From positions 62,001-126,000 of the forward strand of contig ONHK01000004.1 in NCBI GenBank assembly GCA_900317625.1: a stretch of DNA of 64,000 bases, given 5' to 3'. Source of the stretch: an uncultured Treponema sp. Its GTDB lineage: Bacteria > Spirochaetota > Spirochaetia > Treponematales > Treponemataceae. Each line of letters opens with the position of its first letter. Within the stretch, counting starts at the first letter, position 1. The notes beneath the pieces are model-generated. The model was not told the DNA's origin and did no database searches. It saw only the letters and a program-made list of their open reading frames with translations. The position numbers were made by a program, and so were the translations under genes. Positions 1-7,133 of this stretch are shown in pieces.

Positions 1-234
1 AAAGATTTGGCTAATCCGTTGGCAACAATTCTTTCAGCTGCAATGCTTTTGCGCTACAGTTTTAAACTTGAAAAAGAAGCTAAGGCTATTGAAAATGCGG
101 TAAATGCTGTTCTTGATGATGGCTGGCGAACAGGCGACATTGCTGGTTCTCATATTGCAGAAGTAAAAGCTGCTGGAAAACTTGTTGGCACAAAGAAAAT
201 GGGCGAACTTGTTGTTGAATATTTGAATAAATAA
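1..234 (+). CDS. leuB: 3-isopropylmalate dehydrogenase, C-terminal end (partial)
   Basis: This is the last 77 codons of a gene that begins before the window. The reading frame is open from base 1 and ends at TAA 232-234. The fragment contains '[16 protein letters not shown]' followed by a helix and 'TGDIAG', which is the conserved C-terminal end of the beta-decarboxylating dehydrogenase family. In LeuB this region packs at the dimer interface of an enzyme that oxidises 3-isopropylmalate in leucine synthesis. Isocitrate or tartrate dehydrogenase paralogues share this tail, so the exact substrate rests on general likeness. Two hairpins with T-tracts follow the stop. Confidence 0.8.
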   Translation, partial: KDLANPLATILSAAMLLRYSFKLEKEAKAIENAVNAVLDDGWRTGDIAGSHIAEVKAAGKLVGTKKMGELVVEYLNK

Positions 235-244
235 TTTATAAAAA

Positions 245-284
245 GAAAACACAAAGTGACAGAAGTTACGTTGTGTTTTCTTTT
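245..284. terminator. Bidirectional terminator between leuB and the antiporter
   Basis: A 10-bp perfect stem (GAAAACACAA 245-254 with TTGTGTTTTC 271-280) is followed by T281-284 on the + strand. On the - strand it is followed by a T-rich run. It can end leuB and the converging antiporter operon. Confidence 0.7.
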
Positions 285-292
285 GTAGAACT

Positions 293-321
293 GCCGGCAA
301 CAATATTGCCGGCTTTTTTTT
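293..321 (+). terminator. Second terminator after leuB
   Basis: An 8-bp GC-rich stem (GCCGGCAA 293-300, TTGCCGGC 306-313) with a 5-base loop runs straight into at least eight T. This is a classic intrinsic terminator in the + direction. It abuts the 3' end of the converging antiporter gene. Confidence 0.8.
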
Positions 322-1861
322 ATTTTTGTGGCAAAGTTTTTTGTAATTTTTTTACAACAAGCAAGAATCCGATTGTTAAAACAAGACCGAATACAAATGA
401 CAACGGTGCATTTTTTACAAATCCTGCAAAAATATATGTTATAAATGATATTCCTGCACATGAAAGTGCATACGGAAGCTGAGAAGAAACATGTTTTACG
501 TGGTTGCACTGCGCTCCTGCGCTTGCCATGATTGTTGTGTCTGAAATTGGAGAAATATGGTCACCGCATACAGCTCCTGCCATACATGCAGAAATTGAGA
601 TGATTCTTAACGGATTTGATGCTTCAGGGAATACAGCGATGCAGATTGGAATTAAAATACCGAATGTTCCCCATGAAGTTCCTGTCGCAAATGCAAGGAA
701 TGAAGCGATTACAAAAATTATTGCAGGTAAAAAGTTCATTAATGATGATGCGCTTCCGCTTACAACGCTTGCAACAAAATCTTTTGCGCCAAGAGAATCT
801 GTCATGGATTTTAATGTCCAGGCAAGGCAAAGAATCAGGATTGCAGGAACCATAGCCTTAAATCCGTCTGGAATACAGCTCATGCAGTCGGTGAATTTAA
901 GAGTTTTTCTTACTGTGTAAAGAATTACTGTAAGAATCAATGCGGCGAATGAACCTAAAACAAGACCTACTGAAGCGTCAGAATTAGCAAAAGATTCAAT
1001 AAAGTTAAGATATGTTTCATTTGCAACCATCTGACCGTCTGATTCAACAAATTTTGTGAAGAATCCACCGGAATAAATCATTCCTATTGTGCATGAAACA
1101 ATCAGCACTGCAATCGGGATGATTAAATCAAGAACTGTACCATTTCCTATGATTTTATTTTCATCATCGCTTGAATTTGAATCCAATATTTGAAATGCTT
1201 TTTCGTATTTTGCCATTGGACCGTATTCAATTTTCATTAAAACCATTGCAAACATTATGACAATAGTAAAAAGCGCGTAAAAATTAAAAGGAATCGCTTT
1301 TATGAATAGGGCAAGTCCGTTTTCACCTTCTGTTACAAATCCTGAGACAGCTGCCGCCCACGACGAAATTGGAGCGATAATGCAGACTGGAGCCGCTGTT
1401 GCATCTATAAGATAAGCCAGTTTTTCACGGGAAACATTGTGCCGGTCAGTTATTGGCCGCATTACTGAGCCAACTGTAAGGCAGTTGAAATAGTCATCAA
1501 TAAAAATCAAAATTCCTAGACAGATTGTTGCCAGCTGCGCGCCGACTTTTGTCTTTATGTGTTTTTTTGCCCATTCACCAAAAGCGTTTGAACCGCCCGC
1601 CTTGTTCATCATTGCAACCATTACGCCTAGAATTACAAGGAACACCAGAATTCCTACGTTGTATGAGTCCGATGTGGAAGAAATTAATCCGTCATTAAAA
1701 ACATGGGTTAAAAATCCGGAAAATCCAGATGCCGCATCTATTGCGTAGAAAATTCCACCAATTACAATACCGATAAAAAGTGAAGAATAAACTTCTTTTG
1801 TTATTAAAGCCAATGCAATAGCAATAATTGCAGGCAGTAAAGACCAGAATGTGCCGACCAT
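320..1861 (-). CDS. Na+/H+ antiporter, NhaC family
   Basis: A 513-residue polytopic membrane protein. It begins 'MVGTFWSLLPAIIAIALAL' and has about 11-12 hydrophobic segments, with a hydrophilic stretch near residues 225-240. The pattern and the conserved 'LIFIDDYFNCLTVGSVMRP' region match the NhaC/ArsB-type ion transporter superfamily. Such proteins exchange protons for Na+ (some carry lactate, malate or amino acids), so the substrate is uncertain. The ATG overlaps the TAA of the upstream 64-residue gene by one base (TAATG at 1861), implying translational coupling. Length is normal for the family. Confidence 0.8.
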   Translation of the reverse strand: MVGTFWSLLPAIIAIALALITKEVYSSLFIGIVIGGIFYAIDAASGFSGFLTHVFNDGLISSTSDSYNVGILVFLVILGVMVAMMNKAGGSNAFGEWAKKHIKTKVGAQLATICLGILIFIDDYFNCLTVGSVMRPITDRHNVSREKLAYLIDATAAPVCIIAPISSWAAAVSGFVTEGENGLALFIKAIPFNFYALFTIVIMFAMVLMKIEYGPMAKYEKAFQILDSNSSDDENKIIGNGTVLDLIIPIAVLIVSCTIGMIYSGGFFTKFVESDGQMVANETYLNFIESFANSDASVGLVLGSFAALILTVILYTVRKTLKFTDCMSCIPDGFKAMVPAILILCLAWTLKSMTDSLGAKDFVASVVSGSASSLMNFLPAIIFVIASFLAFATGTSWGTFGILIPICIAVFPEASNPLRIISISACMAGAVCGDHISPISDTTIMASAGAQCNHVKHVSSQLPYALSCAGISFITYIFAGFVKNAPLSFVFGLVLTIGFLLVVKKLQKTLPQK

Positions 1862-2055
1862 TATTTTCTCTCCAATGCTGAAGCTAGTTTTTTGAAATCA
1901 ACTTCCATTGGAACTTTGATTCCCGCTTCCTCGAATCTCTGAAAAATTTCAATAGCGTAGTCAATTGCTTCTATTGAATTCCTGTTTGTGTAAGTTTTTA
2001 TTTCTTGCAGTGCCCTTACAACTTCATCGTTGCTCATGTAAACAATATCTCTCAT
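1861..2055 (-). CDS. Small hypothetical protein coupled to the antiporter
   Basis: A 64-residue soluble, charged protein starting 'MRDIVYMSNDEVVRALQEI', predicted mostly helical. I recognise no domain. An AAAGAGG ribosome-binding site lies 5 bases before the ATG. The stop codon overlaps the start of the antiporter gene, so the two are read from one mRNA and are probably translated together. That invites a role as a regulator or accessory subunit of the antiporter, but this is inference from position only. Confidence 0.7.
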   Translation of the reverse strand: MRDIVYMSNDEVVRALQEIKTYTNRNSIEAIDYAIEIFQRFEEAGIKVPMEVDFKKLASALERK

Positions 2056-2095
2056 AGAAACCTCTTTGTTTATGATAGCACAGTAATTTGAAATT

Positions 2096-3436
2096 TTACA
2101 AATTTTTTGTTTCTTTTCTGTATGTTATTGCAAAATAAATTATTTCAAAAATTGCGGTTAAAAACCAGCTTACCGGATACAAAAGGAATAGGCTTTCAAT
2201 TGTGCGGTAATGTGCAAATATTGTGTAAATCCAAATAACACGGAAAAAGCACGAACCAATGAACACAAAAATTGAAGGAATGAATGTCTTTCCTAATCCG
2301 CGGTTTGCGGCGATTGTTCCATCCATGAATGCTGAAATTCCAAAACTGAATGTCATTATTCGGAATTTTTGCATTGCATAGTCAACAACTGTTGTGTCTG
2401 TTGTAAAAAGTCCCAAAAATTGCGGTCCAAAAACGTAAAGCACAATTCCTAGAATAATTCCTAAAATGGCGGCGTAACCGGTACTTATAAAATATGATTT
2501 TAAGATTCTTGTCTTGTTGCGCGCTCCGTAGTTTTGTCCTATAAAGGTCGCTCCAGCCGTATAAAAAGCCGCCATAATATTGTAGACAAGATTATCGCCG
2601 TTCATAGTGGCTGCGTTTCCGGCAACCATCAGCGCATCAAAAGAATTTACGCCAGCCTGAATAAAAAGATTTGCAACTGCAAAGACAACATTCTGGAGCC
2701 CGGCTGGAATTCCAATTTTTACAAGCTGCATTGTCTTGTGGATATTGAGTTTCAGAACTTTCCTGTTAAACTGAACATTTCCTGTATTTTTAAAAGTTGC
2801 CTTGACTGTAAGAATACACGAAATATATTGTGCTACAACTGTGGCAATTGCAACTCCGGCAACGCTCATCTTAAAGACGATGACTAAAAGCAGATCCAGA
2901 AAAACGTTTGCGATTCCAGCGAGCGCCAAAAAAATCAGCGGAAGTTTTGTGTTTCCATGCGCGCTTAAAACCGCATTTCCGAAATTATATAAAGCCATTG
3001 CCGGCATTGAAATAAGATAAATTCTAAAGTAAAGAAGGGCATCTTTTAAAAGTTCTGGTCTTGTCTTCATTATTTTTAAAACCAGTGGAGCGGAAATCCA
3101 GCCTATAATCATTATCGTAAAACCAGAGATAAGGCAAAAAATTGCTGCCGTGTGAACCATGTCATTCAGTTCTTTTTTGTTGTTTTGCCCAATGTAAAAA
3201 GCTACAAGAACGTTTACACCGCCGCCAATTCCAATCAGAAGTCCAGAGCAAAGAAAACAAAGTTGCCCATCTGAACCAACCGCACCGAGCGCCAAAGCAC
3301 CTGCGAATCGTCCTACAACAGAGGAATCCGCCATATTGAAAAGAATCTGCAGAAGGTTCGTGAAAACCAGCGGAATGCTGAAAAGAAAAATATTTTTTAA
3401 AAGCGACCCGTTTGTGATTTGAATTTCTGATTTCAT
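2096..3436 (-). CDS. MATE family multidrug/cation efflux protein
   Basis: 446 residues with about 12 membrane segments arranged as two similar halves, typical of MatE proteins (usual length 440-460). The N-terminal half has 'IPLVFTNLLQILFNMADSSVVGRFAG', shortened here to the recognisable 'LFNMADSSVVGRF' signature. The second half repeats the pattern with 'FAVANLFIQAGVNSF'. These proteins export drugs, dyes or metabolites in exchange for Na+ or H+ across the inner membrane. It ends 40 bases before the 64-residue gene on the same strand and starts divergently from the outer-membrane gene at 3582. Confidence 0.85.
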   Translation of the reverse strand: MKSEIQITNGSLLKNIFLFSIPLVFTNLLQILFNMADSSVVGRFAGALALGAVGSDGQLCFLCSGLLIGIGGGVNVLVAFYIGQNNKKELNDMVHTAAIFCLISGFTIMIIGWISAPLVLKIMKTRPELLKDALLYFRIYLISMPAMALYNFGNAVLSAHGNTKLPLIFLALAGIANVFLDLLLVIVFKMSVAGVAIATVVAQYISCILTVKATFKNTGNVQFNRKVLKLNIHKTMQLVKIGIPAGLQNVVFAVANLFIQAGVNSFDALMVAGNAATMNGDNLVYNIMAAFYTAGATFIGQNYGARNKTRILKSYFISTGYAAILGIILGIVLYVFGPQFLGLFTTDTTVVDYAMQKFRIMTFSFGISAFMDGTIAANRGLGKTFIPSIFVFIGSCFFRVIWIYTIFAHYRTIESLFLLYPVSWFLTAIFEIIYFAITYRKETKNL

Positions 3437-3569
3437 AGACTGCCCATTATTATGAAATTCAAGTTTTATTAAGCGAAAGCGTGAAGAAATTTTCAGAATT
3501 TGCTAAAACTCAAAATTCATACTGAATAATATAGTTAAACAAAAAAATGTACAATGAATAAAAAAAATG

Positions 3570-3575
3570 TATAAT
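3570..3575 (+). promoter_or_regulatory. -10 box next to the start of the BamA-like gene
   Basis: TATAAT ends 6 bases before the ATG at 3582, and no ribosome-binding site is present. A near-copy of the same segment (TACAATGAAT) lies 20 bases upstream. There is no clear -35 at the right distance. If used, the transcript would be leaderless. Confidence 0.4.
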
Positions 3576-3581
3576 GAATTT

Positions 3582-4811
3582 ATGAAAAAGTTTTTGTTGT
3601 TTTTTTTAGGTTCATTTTTTTTGTCTGAAATATTTTTGTTTTCAGAGCCGGTTTCTTCTATTAAATTCAATGGATTGAAAAAAACAAAAGAATCGTATAT
3701 GCAGAATCTTTTAAAGGATTTTATTGGCAAAGATAGCGGTGAAGTTAATTTTAATGAAATTGAAACAATTTTGCAGGCGGAAGGACTTTTTTCTGAAATC
3801 AGCATGGATTTTGAAAATGATGAAAATTTTCCGGTGGCAGAACAAAATGAAAATCCTGGTGTGACTTTAAACGTCAATTTAAAGGAGAAAATAACTTTTT
3901 TGCCATTGCCGTTCGCTTCTTATTCAAGTGATGGTTTTATGGGCGGCTTTATGCTGATGAATATGAATGCTTTCGGCCGAAAAAATAATCTTATCACCGG
4001 TGGCGTTTTTTCAAAGAATATGCAGATGGGGCTTCTTATGTTTTCAAAGCCGGCGGGAGACATAAAACATCCGGGATTTGGAACTTTCACAAATTTTTCG
4101 CACAAAGAAAATGAAATTACTGATTTTGATGACAATACGCTCTTTAAATTTGACTCGATAAATTTTCGTGAGCGGCTTAATTTTACTGAAAAGTTGAACA
4201 AATATTTTTCACTTGAAGTCGGAACTGAATATTTTTACGGTCATTTTTACAAAGACGAAATGGATGATTATCATCAGTGGACTGTTTCTAGCTCGTTGAA
4301 TTTTCAAAATGTTAACTGGAATGGCTGGTATCTTATTGGAAACGGCGCTTCGGTTGGATATTCTGCAGGTTATTCAACTGAATGGAAAATTATTCAAGGA
4401 ATTTCTTTTAAGGCGAATTATCAGATTCCAATCGCAAAACGAAACAGGATGATTTTTAATGCCGCAGGAACAATTGAGACTGGAAAAAACGTTATGCTTC
4501 AGTCTGACAGAGGAAATGTTGGCTGCTCAATTATGAATTCAAATTTTAAGACTGAACGGATTTTTGGAACAATGTTTTCTATGGAAGAGGCTTTGTTCCG
4601 CCACAAAATTGCAACCGTAACTCTTTATGAAACATACGAATGTGCATTTGCCGAAGATTTTTCCGGAGATTTTGTCTATTGCCACGGACCAGGGGCAGGC
4701 TTAAAACTTTACATGAAACAAATTGCTTTTCCAGCGATGAACATGGGATTTTCATACAACGTGAACCAGAATTTCTTTAAATTTGTAATTTCAATCGGAA
4801 TGAGCATGTAA
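3582..4811 (+). CDS. BamA/TamA-like outer-membrane protein with a POTRA-type domain
   Basis: 409 residues. The N-terminus 'MKKFLLFFLGSFFLSEIF' is a signal peptide. Residues about 25-90 ('VSSIKFNGLKKTKESYMQNLL') have the look of one POTRA repeat. The rest alternates polar and hydrophobic residues with many Gly, Phe and Tyr, and ends in an aromatic/aliphatic strand, as in 'surface antigen' beta-barrels. Such Omp85-like proteins insert or transport proteins at the outer membrane. It is shorter than BamA (one POTRA rather than five), so it is more likely a specialised Omp85 relative. I prefer this start over an in-frame ATG at 3567 because the signal peptide begins here. Confidence 0.65.
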   Translation: MKKFLLFFLGSFFLSEIFLFSEPVSSIKFNGLKKTKESYMQNLLKDFIGKDSGEVNFNEIETILQAEGLFSEISMDFENDENFPVAEQNENPGVTLNVNLKEKITFLPLPFASYSSDGFMGGFMLMNMNAFGRKNNLITGGVFSKNMQMGLLMFSKPAGDIKHPGFGTFTNFSHKENEITDFDDNTLFKFDSINFRERLNFTEKLNKYFSLEVGTEYFYGHFYKDEMDDYHQWTVSSSLNFQNVNWNGWYLIGNGASVGYSAGYSTEWKIIQGISFKANYQIPIAKRNRMIFNAAGTIETGKNVMLQSDRGNVGCSIMNSNFKTERIFGTMFSMEEALFRHKIATVTLYETYECAFAEDFSGDFVYCHGPGAGLKLYMKQIAFPAMNMGFSYNVNQNFFKFVISIGMSM

Positions 4812-4825
4812 GATGATTTTGTTTA

Positions 4826-5005
4826 AAAGAAATTGAATGAGCGGAAGGAAAAAGGCAAGTTTGGCGTCCTTGAAGTGGCTTTTGCCGAATGGCATAAAAG
4901 AATTATCGAGCATTTTCTGAAAGAAAAGCGCAGATAATTCTTCCTAAAAAACACTTCACCATAGCAAAATCTTGCCTTTTGACTGAAAGCTCATTCAATT
5001 TCTTT
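4826..5005 (+). repeat. Palindromic intergenic element, family A, copy 1
   Basis: A 180-bp element bounded by a perfect 17-bp inverted repeat (AAAGAAATTGAATGAGC 4826-4842 and its complement 4989-5005). Inside are nested complementary blocks: AAAAGGCAAG with CTTGCCTTTT, TGAAGTG with CACTTCA, and AGAATTAT with ATAATTCT. The whole element can fold as one long interrupted hairpin. Its core is nearly identical, in reverse orientation, to 17231-17416. It lies between the BamA-like gene and the promoter of the peptide-export operon. Confidence 0.85.
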
Positions 5006-5034
5006 AAAAAAATAATAAAATTTTTCAATTTTTT

Positions 5035-5075
5035 TTGTGATTCATTTCATTTTTTAACTTTTATTTGCGTTAAAT
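5035..5075 (+). promoter_or_regulatory. Promoter module of the peptide-export operon
   Basis: The segment starts TTGTGATTCATTTC and ends TTTGCGTTAAAT, an extended -10-like box. Nearly the same arrangement occurs before the lipoprotein genes at 45107 and 59708 and, more loosely, before ssb. The expected transcript starts close to 5080, leaving a short leader with AGAGG 7 bases before the ATG. Confidence 0.5.
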
Positions 5076-5091
5076 ATGCAGAGGTTAAAAA

Positions 5092-6795
5092 ATGAGAGTC
5101 CTATTTGTAACTTCCGAGCATCCGGGTTATCTTTTTGGCGGGCTTGGAACTTTTACCCGGGAATATGTCCGGGAGCTAAGAAAATATTGTGATGTAAAAT
5201 GCGTTTATTTTCATCTTTCTGATGGAAGAATTCCACTTCCTGATGAAACTGTTGATTATGTTTTTGCGCCTGAGCAAATTTTTGATGCATTCACGCCTGA
5301 AGCTAGAATTCTGGAATCTGCGGCAAGTTTGCGGAAACAGCTTGAACCGTTAATGCAATCTTTTAAACCTGATGTAATTCACTGCAATGACCGTCAGACT
5401 TATATGCCATTCAGGTTTGAAAAAAATGTCTTTTATTCATCTCATTTGATTTTTACGGATTTGATTGCTTCCAGTTATCTTGATGATTTGTATTTTCAGG
5501 AAGTAAAAGTTGAGCGCTGTGCAATCGAAAATAGTGCGGTTGTTGCGTCTTATTCAGAATTTTCTGCGAAATGCGTTGAAAAACATGCTGGAAATTTAAA
5601 ATCGGCGGTTGTGCTTCCTCTTGGACTTAGGACTGAAAAATTCCATAGAAATTTTCGAAAAGATGGAAAAATCCGTGTGTGTTATTTTGGGCGGTTTGAA
5701 AATGTCCAGAAAGGTGTGAATGATTTTATTTATGCGGTGAACCAGCTTGGACCTCAATTCAAAAGACGGAATTCTGTGGAATATTGCCTTTATGGTCGCG
5801 GTCAGATTGATGTTGGAATGGATCTTTCTTTGTTCAATAAGCCTGAATTTCTTGAAGGTGATGAACTTTTTGAAGCGTATGCGAATGCGGATATTGTTGT
5901 TATGCCTAGCCATTATGAGCCTTTTGGACTTACTGGGCTGGAGGCAATGGCTTCTGGCGCGCTTTTGCTTGTTACAACAGGACTTGGAATGGATGAATAT
6001 GCAGAGCCTGGCCGTAACTGCATTGGTTTGTCTGGAAATGCCTATGAAATGGTTTCGGCGCTCCGAAATGCGATTCTGGATTTGCCTAAGTTGAATTTGT
6101 TGCGTGAAAATGCTGTTCGGACTGCAAAAAATTGGACTTGGAAACGCTGTGTAAAATCTCATCTTTATTTTTACAGGTTTATTGCGCAGGGAAGGATTCC
6201 TTTTGTAAATATTGCTTATGAAAAAAATCAGCGGAAAATTATTTCTGCGTACAAAAAATCAAATGATGTGGAAAAAATATACGCTGCGGAAGAGGAGCGG
6301 GTTGCGTTTACTTGCATTTATGATTCACTCTCGGATTTTGCGCGCCAAAGAAAAACTCTTGTGCTTACAGGAAATTTTGTGCCGGATGAGGATTTTTTTC
6401 CTGATAATTTTAAATTTGTTCCGGTGCTGGAAGAATCTGAAGATGGAGTTGTTGTGCGCCCGGAATGTCTTCCGTTTGCGGACAATGATTTTGATTCGGT
6501 GATTGTTTGTGGCGCATGGGAATCTGTCTTGAATCCTTGTAGTTTTTTGATGGAATTAGAGCGCGTTGCGAATGAGTCTGTGCAGATTCTGTATAAGACT
6601 GGGAAGCCGCGGGAATGGCAGACTTTTCAAATGGAAAGCGAAGATGATTGGACAAAAATAAATCAGTCTGGCTGGATTTGCAGGACAAATTCTGGTTCAG
6701 GAGTTGAAAGGTTAAAACAAACTGTTTCATTTGATTCAGTTGTTTATAGAAATCATTCTGACAGTAAGGAGGTTTTGAATGAAATCATTGCTTAA
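5092..6795 (+). CDS. GT4-type glycosyltransferase with a C-terminal methyltransferase-like domain
   Basis: 567 residues, cytoplasmic. Residues 1-375 form a GT-B fold glycosyltransferase. The N-terminal 'FGGLGTFTREYVREL' resembles the sugar-nucleotide binding loop of glycogen-synthase-like GT4 enzymes. The C-terminal half holds 'FGRFENVQKGVNDF' and 'PSHYEPFGLTGLEAMASG', the E-x7-E motif that binds the nucleotide sugar. Residues about 415-545 contain 'LPFADNDFDSVIVCG' and a following 'L-ELERV', as in class I SAM methyltransferases, but I see no clear GxGxG motif, so this part may be inactive. It is the first gene of the operon and overlaps the peptide gene by 17 bases. I infer that it glycosylates that Ser-rich peptide. 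A role in polysaccharide synthesis is the alternative. Confidence 0.75.
   Translation: MRVLFVTSEHPGYLFGGLGTFTREYVRELRKYCDVKCVYFHLSDGRIPLPDETVDYVFAPEQIFDAFTPEARILESAASLRKQLEPLMQSFKPDVIHCNDRQTYMPFRFEKNVFYSSHLIFTDLIASSYLDDLYFQEVKVERCAIENSAVVASYSEFSAKCVEKHAGNLKSAVVLPLGLRTEKFHRNFRKDGKIRVCYFGRFENVQKGVNDFIYAVNQLGPQFKRRNSVEYCLYGRGQIDVGMDLSLFNKPEFLEGDELFEAYANADIVVMPSHYEPFGLTGLEAMASGALLLVTTGLGMDEYAEPGRNCIGLSGNAYEMVSALRNAILDLPKLNLLRENAVRTAKNWTWKRCVKSHLYFYRFIAQGRIPFVNIAYEKNQRKIISAYKKSNDVEKIYAAEEERVAFTCIYDSLSDFARQRKTLVLTGNFVPDEDFFPDNFKFVPVLEESEDGVVVRPECLPFADNDFDSVIVCGAWESVLNPCSFLMELERVANESVQILYKTGKPREWQTFQMESEDDWTKINQSGWICRTNSGSGVERLKQTVSFDSVVYRNHSDSKEVLNEIIA
6766..6772 (+). promoter_or_regulatory. Strong ribosome-binding site of the peptide gene
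   Basis: AAGGAGG lies inside the end of the glycosyltransferase gene, 6 bases before the ATG at 6779. It is the strongest Shine-Dalgarno match in the operon, which fits a precursor peptide made in excess of its enzymes. Confidence 0.7.
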
Positions 6796-7123
6796 GCAGT
6801 ACAATGTGCTGACAAAAAACGATCTTTTAAAGATCAACGGTGGCTATGGCGGTTCTAGCGGAGGAGGCTCGGGCAGAGGCTACAGTGGATGTTCAGGTGG
6901 AGGTTCCAGTTCTTCTAGTTCTTTTGGCTATTCTGGACGTAATTATCATAGCGGGAGTTACAGTGCTTCTAGCGGTTCTTGTTCAAATCGCAATAGCTAC
7001 AGTTCTTCAAGTAGTGGCGGTTCAGCGACAACTCGTCCTGATTATGGAAAGCTTTCTGCTAGGAACCCGGCCGGTTTTGTTTGTGCTTTACCGTTTGCTC
7101 CTACTCATGGTTTTAAGTTTTAG
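6779..7123 (+). CDS. Ser/Gly-rich secreted peptide precursor with double-glycine leader
   Basis: 114 residues. Residues 1-22 end in 'LTKNDLLKINGG', a textbook double-glycine leader of the bacteriocin/microcin type, cut by C39 peptidases after Gly22. The predicted mature peptide has 92 residues, 27 Ser and about 20 Gly by my count. Runs such as 'SSSSSS' (43-48) and 'SSSSS' (75-79), several Tyr and three Cys (38, 68, 102) stand out. The last ~30 residues are quite different: poor in Ser, with 'PAGFVCALPFAPTHGFKF'. The gene overlaps the glycosyltransferase upstream and is followed 10 bases later by the C39 exporter. Likely a glycosylated bacteriocin or surface peptide; its activity is unknown. 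Confidence 0.8.
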   Translation: MKSLLKQYNVLTKNDLLKINGGYGGSSGGGSGRGYSGCSGGGSSSSSSFGYSGRNYHSGSYSASSGSCSNRNSYSSSSSGGSATTRPDYGKLSARNPAGFVCALPFAPTHGFKF

Positions 7124-7133
7124 GTTTTGATTT

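Noticed and set aside
4826..5005. Small protein genes inside the palindromic elements
   Set aside because: Short frames exist, but they have no ribosome-binding sites, and the element copies are constrained by base pairing rather than by codons.
5092..6795. Glycogen synthase as the function of the glycosyltransferase
   Set aside because: The GGLG-like loop is shared by many GT4 enzymes. The gene sits in a peptide-export operon, overlaps the peptide gene, and has a methyltransferase-like tail not found in glycogen synthases.
6840..7130. An open frame of 96 codons overlapping the Ser/Gly-rich peptide gene
   Set aside because: It lacks a ribosome-binding site and exists only because the Gly/Ser codon runs leave the second frame open. 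The double-Gly leader is in the other frame.
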